From NCBI RefSeq assembly GCF_016862175.1, contig NZ_BOML01000089.1:1-63314 (forward strand): a stretch of 63,314 nucleotides of DNA, read 5' to 3'. The notes beneath the pieces were generated by a model that ran no database searches, was not told the origin of the DNA, and saw only the letters and a list, made by a program, of their open reading frames with translations. This DNA comes from Paractinoplanes durhamensis. GTDB lineage: Bacteria; Actinomycetota; Actinomycetes; Mycobacteriales; Micromonosporaceae. Shown in pieces: positions 44,293-52,017 of this stretch. A program made the position numbers and the translations under genes. Positions within the stretch are counted from its first letter, which is position 1, and each line of letters opens with the position of its first letter.

Positions 44293-44901
44293 TTACGACA
44301 GAGGGTGCCGGTAGTGGGGGAGGACCATGGCCAGTTGCCGGCTGAGGTAGCGGCCGGGCAGATCAGCCAGCACGGTGCGGGCTGGGTCTGGGGCAGCGGC
44401 CAAGGGCGGGTGACCGTCCGCTTCGAAGGCCCAAGCACACCACCCGGCCCCGTGCTCACCTTCGCGGTCGACGACCCGGCGCTGCACCCCGCCGAACCTC
44501 CCGACTGGAGCATGCCTCCCCCGAGCACGGCGGCCGCTCGTGCTGCGGTGCTGCCCGGCTGGCGGACGCATGCGGTGGGCCACGAAAGTGGGCTTGTCGT
44601 TGTGCCGCCCTCCCGGGGCCGGTGTGGTGAACCGGTCCCGGGAGGGCGGGCGGTGGAGGAGGGTGTGGGGTCGGGGTGCGGGCCGCCGGTTATGGATCTT
44701 CGGGTGCCGGCGGGGCTGCGGATGGGGCGGGTGGCGTCGGGGCGTGGGCGGCTGGTTGAAGCCGGCGGCGATGAGCGCCTCGAACTCGGCGCGGACCAGG
44801 TCGGGGTCGTTGCTGATGAGTTCGGCGAACGCTTCGTCGAAGCCGTGGTCCCATTCCGGGGACAAGGCTGTGCCCGCGCGTGCCACAAGGTTGCTGGTCA
44901 T
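44293..44901 (-). CDS. Uncertain protein: conserved-looking N-terminus, low-complexity remainder
   Basis: From ATG 44901 the first 50 residues (WDHGFDEAFAELISNDPDLV, RAEFEALIAAGFNQPP) resemble short actinobacterial proteins of unknown function often found near mobile DNA. After that the frame becomes a Pro/Arg/His-rich string, and a perfect-looking hairpin (44605-44649) lies inside it. The true gene probably ends or is frameshifted near 44650. I support the N-terminal 60-80 codons only. Confidence 0.45.
   Translation of the reverse strand: MTSNLVARAGTALSPEWDHGFDEAFAELISNDPDLVRAEFEALIAAGFNQPPTPRRHPPHPQPRRHPKIHNRRPAPRPHTLLHRPPSRDRFTTPAPGGRHNDKPTFVAHRMRPPAGQHRSTSGRRARGRHAPVGRFGGVQRRVVDREGEHGAGWCAWAFEADGHPPLAAAPDPARTVLADLPGRYLSRQLAMVLPHYRHPLS
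44605..44649. terminator. Long GC-rich hairpin
   Basis: 18-bp arms (CCGCCCTCCCGGGGCCGG and CCGGTCCCGGGAGGGCGG) with one mismatch and a 9-base loop. It lies downstream of the well-supported part of the reverse-strand gene at 44.9 kb and may be its terminator. Confidence 0.6.
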
Positions 44902-44957
44902 GCCGATCACCACGTGCCGCATCCATTCTTGCTGCCGGCCTGGGCGAACCGCCCAGG

Positions 44958-45404
44958 TCAGCCGGTAATCACCTTCTGCTCGGACTGCTGCGCGCCGGTC
45001 ACGGCGATCTTGCGGGGCTTGGCGCTCTCCGCGATCGGGATGCGCAGTATCAGCACACCGTTGTCGTAGGCGGCGTCGATGTGCTCGGTGTCCAGGGCGT
45101 CGCCGAGGAACAGTTGCCGGGAGAACACTCCGAGAGGGCGCTCGTTGAGCTGCGTGGTGGCTTGCTCGCCCAGGTTGATCGGGCGGCGTTCGGCCCGCAC
45201 GGTCAGCACGTCGCGTTCCACGTCGATGTCGATCGCGTCGGCGTCGACCCCCGGCAGGTCGAACGCGATCACGAACTCCTCGCCGTTGCGGAACGCGTCG
45301 GCCGGCATCGCCGTCGGACGTGACCAGGTCCCGGTCGCAGGAACCCCGAAAAGCTGCTGGGTGAGCCGGTTGACCTCGGTGAAGGGCTCGCTGCGCATCA
45401 ACAT
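44958..45404 (-). CDS. Hsp20 family small heat-shock protein
   Basis: 148 residues. Short N-terminus (SEPFTEVNRLTQQLFGV), then a complete alpha-crystallin domain: FRNGEEFVIAFDLPGVDADA, LTVRAERR, ERPLGVFSRQLFLGDALD and AAYDNGVLILRIPIAE, ending with a short tail. Works as an ATP-independent holdase. It is divergent from an HSP18-type regulator with two dyads between them. A partial copy lies at 31 kb. Confidence 0.95.
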   Translation of the reverse strand: MLMRSEPFTEVNRLTQQLFGVPATGTWSRPTAMPADAFRNGEEFVIAFDLPGVDADAIDIDVERDVLTVRAERRPINLGEQATTQLNERPLGVFSRQLFLGDALDTEHIDAAYDNGVLILRIPIAESAKPRKIAVTGAQQSEQKVITG

Positions 45405-45463
45405 ATTCCCACCTCCTGCGGTCTCGTTCTGGCAGTCAATGCGCGATACCGTCTTTCTAACAC

Positions 45464-45506
45464 GTCATCGCCACGATGACAAGCACTTCGTCATCGGAAG
45501 GATGAC
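45464..45506. promoter_or_regulatory. Two dyads between hsp20 and its regulator
   Basis: GTCATCG-CCA-CGATGAC (45464-45480) and GTCATC-GGAAG-GATGAC (45490-45506), centred 26 bp apart, in the 128-bp divergent promoter region. Shared GTCATC half-sites suggest one dimeric regulator binding twice. They differ from the HspR (HAIR) and CIRCE consensus sequences. Confidence 0.6.
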
Positions 45507-45532
45507 GGATGCGGGAGACGAAAGGGCGAGAC

Positions 45533-46039
45533 ATGCCTGACGACGACGCCGCCTCCGGCGCGAACCCGCCGCCGGCGGGCCGGGACCTGGCCGCGGTCGT
45601 CACGGCGCTCGCCGCCACCGCGCACGCCGTACGGCACCCCAGCGCCGCGGTGCCTGCGGTGAGCACCGCCGCACTGCTCGAAACGCTGGTTCTGTTGCGG
45701 TGGGCGCAGACCGAGCCGGCCGGCCTCGAGCCGGTCCTGATCGCGGCCGCCCGCACGGCCGGGGTCTCCTGGCAAGCCCTCGCGCCCGTGCTCGGGGTGG
45801 CCAGCCGTCAAGCCGCCGAACGCCGTTACCTGCGCGGCACCGTCGGCCCCACGCCACATTCGGGCGCCACTCGCGACGACCACGTCCAAGCCGTCCGTGA
45901 CCAGCGCGCCGCCGACCGCGCCGTCGCGGCCTGGGCCAACGACAACACCGCATTCCCGGTTCACGGTAACGATGCGTTCAGCGTTGCCAGGCGATCGATT
46001 TCTCCCACATCCGCACGTACGCCTCGGCTCCGCTCATGA
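45533..46039 (+). CDS. HSP18-type transcriptional regulator, C-terminus probably truncated
   Basis: 168 residues from ATG 45533. The core (LAAVVTALAATAHAV, LLETLVLLRWAQTEPAGLEP, AARTAGVSWQALAPVLGVAS, RQAAERRYLRG) matches actinobacterial HSP18 transcriptional regulators, with the helix-turn-helix at VSWQALAPVLGVASRQAAERR around residues 85-105. The family-typical tail after WANDN is missing: the frame instead runs 62 bases into the 3' end of the convergent amidohydrolase gene and ends in unrelated residues (SISPTSARTPRLRS). It probably controls hsp20 through the dyads upstream. Whether the shortened protein works is unclear. Confidence 0.8.
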   Translation: MPDDDAASGANPPPAGRDLAAVVTALAATAHAVRHPSAAVPAVSTAALLETLVLLRWAQTEPAGLEPVLIAAARTAGVSWQALAPVLGVASRQAAERRYLRGTVGPTPHSGATRDDHVQAVRDQRAADRAVAAWANDNTAFPVHGNDAFSVARRSISPTSARTPRLRS

Positions 46040-48035
46040 ACTCACGCTTGAGTTCGGCGCCGTCGGAGCCGGCGTACCGGAGCACGTCCGTGATCCAGTC
46101 GGCGTAGAGGCCGTACTGGGCGACCCCGTCGGTGTTCAGATCCCAGGTGCGCTGACCGAATACCTGTTTGCCGAACACCGCGCCGTTCGGCGCCGTGAAC
46201 GGGTATGCGAGCGGCTTGGTCCCCGCATCGAGCCGGGCGCCCGGCTGTTCGGCCAAGCCGTTGACGTCCGACCCGAGGCCGTACGTAGTCAGCACGCTCG
46301 GGTCGGCGGCCGCGCGGTTGGCACGCCATTCGGAGAGGAAGTCAGGCAGGTCGTTGCCGGCGTCCGACGCCGAGTAGGCGTAGCCGGCGACGAAACCACC
46401 GTCCTTGGCGACCCGGGCCGTCATCGATCGGTCCGACCAGCTGTGTACCGCGGCCAGGCCGTTGTAGCCGGCCTTCTCGGCCATGTCGAGCACGGCCCCG
46501 GCGGTCTTGACCCCCATGTGGTCGATGTGGATGATCATGCCGCGGTCCATCATCCGGTTGATCAGGTACGCGCCGAGGGTGGTGAGGCCACGGGTGTTGC
46601 AGATCTTGCCGGTCGGATAGACCGGCACCACCGTGCCCGGCGGCAGCCCGGTGACCGAGGTGAGCAGCGCGGCGATGGCATCGCTGGTGATCGGCTGCTC
46701 GTTGTCGGACGGGCCGTCGCAGCTGGTCGCCGTCCACCAGTGCCCGGTGCTGAGAAGGTTGCCGACGTTGACGGCCGCGCCGGTCGTGCCCGAGTCGAAG
46801 CGGGTGCCGCCGAACGCGTTGTCGAACTTGTGCACCGGGTAGATGCCGCTCACGCCGATCGCCTGGAGCTCGTCGAGACCGGTGTCGATGTCGGCCTCGT
46901 CGCACTGCGCCACGCCGTTGATCTCCCGGCAACCGAACAGCTCGGAGTTCTCCACGCCGATGGTCACGGCGAGTTTGCCCTGCGCGGCGATCGTGCGGAC
47001 CTGCTCCGGGGTGGTCGCGATCCGGAACCAGCCCTTGCCGGGGCCGCCGTTCTGCGCGTCGATGTAGTCCTGCATCTCGTACAGCAGGGCTGCCTGAGCC
47101 CGGATCTGCTCCATCTCGTCGCAGCTGGTGACCCGGGTCGGATACAGCTCGCAGATGACCCGGTTGGCGACCAGCAGGGTGTTGAACACTCGCAACCCGC
47201 TCTGCCAGGCTCGCTGAATGCCGACGTAGTAGGACTGCTCGTGCAGCATGCTCGTGGTGGTCGGCCAGTCGGTGAAGGTCGGCCAACCGTCGTCCCCGCC
47301 GAACAGATCCGTGCCGCCGATGACCGCCTCGAACAGGGCCCCGGCCCCGGCCGCGTGCGAGGGGCAGCCGGCCAGCGCCACCTGGATGCCGCCCTCGGCG
47401 AACGGATCGCCACACATCAACTCGCCGCCGAAGCCCGCCTTGGCGACCGGGTGTGCGTGGGCGTCGATGAAGCCGTTGAGCGTGCCGTCGTTGTTCACGG
47501 CGGGCGCGGTCGCCGCGCTCACCAACCCGGTACCCGCCTCGTACGGCTGGTAGCAGCCGGCCGCGGGGACCAGCGTGAACGAGGCGTCGGAGGTGGTGAG
47601 CTGCCCGGAGACGCTGCCGATCAGCTGGCCGGTGAGCGTCGACCGCATCCGGTATCCGGCCGGGCCCAGCGCGATCGTCCAGTCGGCGCGATCGCCGTAG
47701 GACGTGCCGGCCCACACGTACGAGAGGGTGCTCAGATAGAGGATGCCGCCGGTGGTGTCGTACAGGCGGTAGCGGCCGAGCTGGGTGGCCTCGAACGAGA
47801 TCGGCTCGGCGGTGTCGCTCGTGCCGCGGGTCCCGTAACCGACGCTCGCCTTCTGGATGTAGTTGGCGGAGCCGGCGGTCGTACCGGTCGTGGTCACGCG
47901 CAGCTGGTAACACCCGCCGTCGAGATCGACCGCGGACGTCTCGGTGCCGGCCGCGCCGGCGCTGAGCGGTGCGATGACGAGGGCGAGGAGGGTGGTTATG
48001 GCGAGCGCCGCAGCGCCCTGGGTTCGGATTCGCAT
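45978..48035 (-). CDS. Secreted metal-dependent amidohydrolase/membrane dipeptidase-like protein
   Basis: 685 residues. Signal peptide (ALAITTLLALVIAPLSAGAAG), an N-terminal beta domain (about 40-185) of the kind once annotated as coagulation factor 5/8-like, then a TIM-barrel amidohydrolase: metal site HxH in FIDAHAHPVAKAGFGG, IGVENSELFG, IHIDHMGVKTAGAVLDMA, AVHSWSDRSM and GLGSDVNG. Substrate unknown; an extracellular peptide or cyclic amide is likely. It starts 3 bp after the TetR stop, so the two are co-transcribed. Confidence 0.85.
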   Translation of the reverse strand: MRIRTQGAAALAITTLLALVIAPLSAGAAGTETSAVDLDGGCYQLRVTTTGTTAGSANYIQKASVGYGTRGTSDTAEPISFEATQLGRYRLYDTTGGILYLSTLSYVWAGTSYGDRADWTIALGPAGYRMRSTLTGQLIGSVSGQLTTSDASFTLVPAAGCYQPYEAGTGLVSAATAPAVNNDGTLNGFIDAHAHPVAKAGFGGELMCGDPFAEGGIQVALAGCPSHAAGAGALFEAVIGGTDLFGGDDGWPTFTDWPTTTSMLHEQSYYVGIQRAWQSGLRVFNTLLVANRVICELYPTRVTSCDEMEQIRAQAALLYEMQDYIDAQNGGPGKGWFRIATTPEQVRTIAAQGKLAVTIGVENSELFGCREINGVAQCDEADIDTGLDELQAIGVSGIYPVHKFDNAFGGTRFDSGTTGAAVNVGNLLSTGHWWTATSCDGPSDNEQPITSDAIAALLTSVTGLPPGTVVPVYPTGKICNTRGLTTLGAYLINRMMDRGMIIHIDHMGVKTAGAVLDMAEKAGYNGLAAVHSWSDRSMTARVAKDGGFVAGYAYSASDAGNDLPDFLSEWRANRAAADPSVLTTYGLGSDVNGLAEQPGARLDAGTKPLAYPFTAPNGAVFGKQVFGQRTWDLNTDGVAQYGLYADWITDVLRYAGSDGAELKREFMSGAEAYVRMWEKSIAWQR

Positions 48036-48038
48036 GGT

Positions 48039-48653
48039 TCAGCTCCAGGTGGGGGATGAGGCGGGCCGGGCGTGGGCGGCGAAGGCCACGGCGACGAAGG
48101 CCGCGGTGCGCCGGGCGGCGGCGGTGTCGTGGTCGGCGAGCCAGCCGATGGTGATGCCGTCGACGACGGCGATCAGGGTGCGCGCGAGTTCGTCGAGCGG
48201 AGACGCCCACCGGGTCCCGGTGAGGACGGCCGCGTACTGCAGCAGCCCCGCGGCGGTCTCGAAGTAGGTCTGCCACTGGCTGCGCATCAGACCGTCCGCG
48301 CTCTGGCGCCGGGCGAACAGCCCGAGTTCCAGCAGGGCGAGTTCCCGCTCCGGCTCGGCAACCAGAAGATCGATGTACGCGTTCAGGCCGCTGAGGATCG
48401 CCGCCTCGACGGAGGTCGCGTCGATCGAGGCGGCCTCGGCCACCAACCGTTCGTCGTCCGTCACCGTCTCGATTACGGCGCGCATGAGTTCGTCGTGGCT
48501 GCCGAAGATGTAGTGAAAGGCGCCGAGCGGCATATCGGCCTCAGCAACGACCGCCCGTGTGGTCGCCTTGGCGACACCGCTGCGAGCGATCACCCGGATG
48601 GCGGCAGCGACAAGTTCGTCCCGGCGTTGCCCGGGCGGAATCCGGCGAATCAT
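48039..48653 (-). CDS. TetR-family transcriptional regulator
   Basis: 204 residues from ATG 48653, with GGAAGG upstream; the longer open frame to 48836 starts in the upstream intergenic region. DNA-binding domain RDELVAAAIRVIARSGVAKA, TTRAVVAEADMPLGAFHYIF matches TetR helices 1-3. The C-terminal ligand domain (LALLELGLFARRQ, VVDGITIGWLADHD) resembles the BetI/TetR_C_6 type. It precedes the amidohydrolase gene and probably regulates it. The upstream stretch 48690-48770 is relatively AT-rich (GTAGTTATATAG near 48745) and may contain the promoter. Confidence 0.92.
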   Translation of the reverse strand: MIRRIPPGQRRDELVAAAIRVIARSGVAKATTRAVVAEADMPLGAFHYIFGSHDELMRAVIETVTDDERLVAEAASIDATSVEAAILSGLNAYIDLLVAEPERELALLELGLFARRQSADGLMRSQWQTYFETAAGLLQYAAVLTGTRWASPLDELARTLIAVVDGITIGWLADHDTAAARRTAAFVAVAFAAHARPASSPTWS

Positions 48654-48876
48654 CGGTACCTTCCGCCTCGAGCCACGGCTGGGTTGGACAAGTGACCAAC
48701 TCAGTATGTGGAGGCGCCCTGACCCCGCCAGCCGGAAATCGAAGTAGTTATATAGATGAGACTCACTGCCTGCGTCGAGGCAGCCGCAGCAGGCCGGATG
48801 ACACGCCCGCCGCCTGAGCGACGTCGCGCACGCCACGCCGGTGACGCGGCGAACGTAAGCGGCGGAGGGCGGTGGG

Positions 48877-49632
48877 TCAGCGCGCGTTCAGGTGGGAGAG
48901 CACCGTCGCGGTGACGTTGGAGCGCTCGGCGTCGAGGTAGAAGTGGCCGCCCGGGAAGACATGCAGGGCGAACTGGCCGGTGGTGTGCCGACGCCAGCCG
49001 TCGGTCTCCTCGACGGTCGTGCGTGGGTCGGCGTCACCGGTCAGCGCCACGATCGGGGTGCGCACGGAGGCGCCGTCGTCCGGCTCGTACGTCTCGATCG
49101 CTCGGTAGTCGGCGCGCAGCGCCGGGAGGATCATCTGCAGGAGTTCCTCGTCGTCGATCAGCCGATCGTCGGTGCCGTTGAGCCGGCGCAGCTCGGCGAG
49201 CAGTTCCTTGTCGCCGCCCTGGTGGACCGTCTCGTGCCGGACGGCCGAGGGCGCCCGGCGGCCGGAGACGAACAGGATCTGCACCGGGGACTCCGCCTGC
49301 TGCTCCAGACGGCGCGTCACCTCGAAGGCGAGCACGGCACCCATGCTGTGGCCGAAGAACGCCAGCGGCTGTCCCACATGCGGCCGCAACGCCGCCGCGA
49401 TGCCGTCGGCCAGCTCGCCGACGGTCTGTGCGCAGGGCTCACCGCGCCGGTCCTGGCGCCCGGGGTACTGCACCGCGAGGGCCTCGACCGTCGGGCCCAG
49501 GCCGGCGGACAACGGGAAGTAGTAGCTGGCCGACCCGCCGGCATGCGGGAAGCACACCAGGCGGACCGACGCCGTCGGCGAAGCGTGGTAAAGCCGGATC
49601 CAGACGTCTGCCGCGGTCTGTGCTTGAGGCAC
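48877..49632 (-). CDS. Type II thioesterase
   Basis: 251 residues from GTG 49632, eight bases after GGAAGGAG; GTG codons slightly upstream are alternatives. Alpha/beta hydrolase with CFPHAGGSASYYFPLSAGL (oxyanion region), nucleophile in GHSMG (FFGHSMGAVLAFEV) and C-terminal His in FPGGHFYL, plus Asp in TGDADP. Type II thioesterases clear stalled or wrongly loaded acyl groups from polyketide synthase carrier domains. Divergent from the starter-unit genes. The 174 bp between 49633 and 49806 hold both promoters. Confidence 0.95.
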   Translation of the reverse strand: MPQAQTAADVWIRLYHASPTASVRLVCFPHAGGSASYYFPLSAGLGPTVEALAVQYPGRQDRRGEPCAQTVGELADGIAAALRPHVGQPLAFFGHSMGAVLAFEVTRRLEQQAESPVQILFVSGRRAPSAVRHETVHQGGDKELLAELRRLNGTDDRLIDDEELLQMILPALRADYRAIETYEPDDGASVRTPIVALTGDADPRTTVEETDGWRRHTTGQFALHVFPGGHFYLDAERSNVTATVLSHLNAR

Positions 49633-49806
49633 GCCACACACTCCTTCCAGAGGCTGCTGAGCCTGCACGCTAACCGCAGGCCGGTCCCGGGAATACCCCT
49701 ATCGGCCGAGGCCGGGGCTAGGGGCTGACGCTCGGCCGTCGGCTACATAACCTGGCTGCGATCCCGCCACTCACGGGCGTGCCGCGATCCCGAAAGGCAT
49801 TGCCGG

Positions 49807-50946
49807 ATGAATTTCGACCTCACCGCCGCCCAGCGGGGGCGTTACGACGACGTGCTCGCCGCGACCAGGGAGCGGCTGGGGCAGTCGCCCGCCGCACCGG
49901 AGCAGCACTTCACCCGGGAGCGGTGGCAGACCGCCGCGGAGATCGGCCTGACCGGGCTGTGCCTGCCGGCCGAATACGGCGGTGGTGGCCTGGGCGCCCT
50001 GGACACAGCGCTGTGCCTGGAAGCGTTCGGGCGGGGATGCCCCGACACCGGGCTGGTGTTCGGGGTGGCCGCGCACCTGCTGGCGTGTGCCGTGCCGGTC
50101 CGCGACTTCGCCACCGCCGAGGTCCGCGAGCGGGTGCTCGCCGGGATGGCGAGCGGCGCGGTGATCGCTGCGAACGCGATGACCGAGCCCGAGGCGGGCT
50201 CGGACGTGGGGCGGCTCGGGACGGTCGCGCAACGCAAGGACGGCGACTTCATCCTGTACGGCGAGAAGTCCTTCGCCAGCAATGCGCCCATGGCCGACGT
50301 CTTCGTCACGTACGCGGTCACCGATCCGGCCGCGTCGTTCCTGGGTAACAGTGCCTTCCTGGTCGACCGCGAGCTGGCGGGTGTCGAGGTCGGCCCGGCC
50401 TTCGTCAAGATGGGGCTGGGTGGATGCCCGGCCGGGCGGGTGCGGTTCAACCAGTGCGTGGTTCCCGCGACGCACCTGGTGGGCGCCGAGGGGCAGGGCG
50501 GCGCGGTGTTCCAGCACTCCATGGGCTGGGAACGGGCCTGCCTGTTCGCCATCTACGTAGGACTGATGGACGAGCAACTGGACCGGTGCGTCGCGCATGC
50601 CGGCGGGCGGCGGCAGTTCGGCCGGCGGCTGGGCGAGTTCCAGGCGGTCTCGCACCGGATCGCGGCCATGAAACAGCGGCTGGAAGCGGCCCGGCTGCTG
50701 CTCTATCGGGCCTGCTGGCTGCTGGACGAGGGCCGGGACCACACGCTGGCCGCCGCCCTGTCCAAGGTGGCGGTCTCCGAGGCCGCGGTGGCGAACGGGC
50801 TGGACGCGGTGCAGGTGTTCGGCGGCGCCGGCTATCTGTCGGAGACCGGCATCGAGCGACAGCTGCGCGATGCCGTCCCCAGCGCGATCTTCTCCGGCAC
50901 CAACGACATCCAGCGGGAAGTCATCGCTCGGGAGATCGGCCTCTGA
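49807..50946 (+). CDS. Acyl-CoA dehydrogenase-like flavoenzyme, candidate prolyl-carrier-protein oxidase
   Basis: 379 residues. Complete acyl-CoA dehydrogenase fold: N-terminal helices (TGLCLPAEYGGGGLGALD), middle beta domain (NAMTEPEAGSDVGRLGT), C-terminal helices (RRQFGRRLGEFQAVSHRIA, DAVQVFGGAGYLSETGIER, FSGTNDIQREVIAREIGL). Sitting in one operon with a free-standing adenylation enzyme and a carrier protein, it matches the PltE/CloN3/RedW role: oxidation of L-prolyl-S-carrier to pyrrole-2-carboxyl-S-carrier, with FAD. If the adenylation enzyme uses another amino acid, the product would be the corresponding unsaturated acyl group. Confidence 0.85.
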   Translation: MNFDLTAAQRGRYDDVLAATRERLGQSPAAPEQHFTRERWQTAAEIGLTGLCLPAEYGGGGLGALDTALCLEAFGRGCPDTGLVFGVAAHLLACAVPVRDFATAEVRERVLAGMASGAVIAANAMTEPEAGSDVGRLGTVAQRKDGDFILYGEKSFASNAPMADVFVTYAVTDPAASFLGNSAFLVDRELAGVEVGPAFVKMGLGGCPAGRVRFNQCVVPATHLVGAEGQGGAVFQHSMGWERACLFAIYVGLMDEQLDRCVAHAGGRRQFGRRLGEFQAVSHRIAAMKQRLEAARLLLYRACWLLDEGRDHTLAAALSKVAVSEAAVANGLDAVQVFGGAGYLSETGIERQLRDAVPSAIFSGTNDIQREVIAREIGL

Positions 50947-50970
50947 GGCCGCAGACGACGGAGGGTGCGC

Positions 50971-52017
50971 ATGCGCGTCAACGATGTCTATATGAACGGG
51001 ATCGGCGTCTTCCGGCCCGAGGTCATGCCCGTCGAGTCGGCGGTCGAGCAGGGACTGTTCCCCGCCGGCGAGGTGGCCACGCGCGGGCTCACCGGAGCGG
51101 CGGTCGCCGGTGATCTGCCGGCCCCGGACATGGCCGTGCGGGCCGCCGAGGACGCCCTCAAGGACAGCGGGCTGGCCACCAGTGATCTTGCCGCGCTGTT
51201 CTACGCCTGCGTCTGGCACCAGGGCCCGGACGGCTGGGATCCGCAGCACTACCTGCAGCGGGAGCTGATCGGCGACGGGCCACTGACGGTCGGCATCCGG
51301 GAGGGATGCAACGGCATGCTGATCGGCCTGGATCTGGCCGTCGGCATGCTGCGCGCCGACGAGGCGCACACCGCGGCGATGGTGGTCGCGAGCGACAACT
51401 TCGGCAGCCCGCTGATCGACCGGTGGAGCCAGGGCGCGGGCTTCACCGTGCTCGGCGACGGGGCGAGCGCGATGGTGCTCAGCAAGCGCGCCGGGTTCGC
51501 CCAGGTGCTGTCGAGCTGCACGGCCACCTTCTCGATGATGGAGGAGGCGCATCGGGCGGGGGAGGAGTTGTTCCCGCCGAGTGCGACCCTGGGCCGGGAG
51601 CTGAACTTCGGCGCGCGCGCCGAGGCGTACAAGCAGAAGGTCATCGCCGAAGGCCTGGGGTCGAGCATTCTGCTGGGTCACCAGCAGCGCAATCTGCAGT
51701 GCCTGGAGCAGTCACTGGCCGAGGCGGAGCTGACGGCCGCCGACATCACCAGGGTGGTGACGCACAACCTCGCTCGCGCGGACGTCACGGCGTACCTGAA
51801 GACCCTGGGCTTCGCGCTGGAGCAGTCGACGTGGGACTTCGGTAGCGGCACCGGCCACATGGGAGCCAGCGACTATCTCGTCTCGCTGCACCATCTGCTC
51901 TCCAGCGGTCAGCTACAGCCGGGTGACAACGTGCTGTTCTGCGGGTTCTCGCCCGGCATCACCTACAAGTCAACGGTGATCCGGATCCTGGAAGTGCCGG
52001 CGTGGGCGCACCGATGA
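50971..52017 (+). CDS. KASIII-like acyltransferase/ketosynthase
   Basis: 348 residues from ATG 50971 with GGAGG six bases upstream. Thiolase fold of the FabH family: catalytic Cys in REGCNGMLIGLDLAVGML and His in VVTHNLARADV. Where FabH has the catalytic Asn (usually GNxSAAS) this protein reads GTGHMGASDYLVSL, with no Asn and an Asp nearby. Relatives of this kind in antibiotic clusters (CloN2, CerJ) move acyl groups between carriers or onto hydroxyls instead of condensing. It probably transfers the pyrrolyl-type acyl group from the carrier protein encoded downstream. Its stop overlaps the adenylation gene start. Confidence 0.85.
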   Translation: MRVNDVYMNGIGVFRPEVMPVESAVEQGLFPAGEVATRGLTGAAVAGDLPAPDMAVRAAEDALKDSGLATSDLAALFYACVWHQGPDGWDPQHYLQRELIGDGPLTVGIREGCNGMLIGLDLAVGMLRADEAHTAAMVVASDNFGSPLIDRWSQGAGFTVLGDGASAMVLSKRAGFAQVLSSCTATFSMMEEAHRAGEELFPPSATLGRELNFGARAEAYKQKVIAEGLGSSILLGHQQRNLQCLEQSLAEAELTAADITRVVTHNLARADVTAYLKTLGFALEQSTWDFGSGTGHMGASDYLVSLHHLLSSGQLQPGDNVLFCGFSPGITYKSTVIRILEVPAWAHR

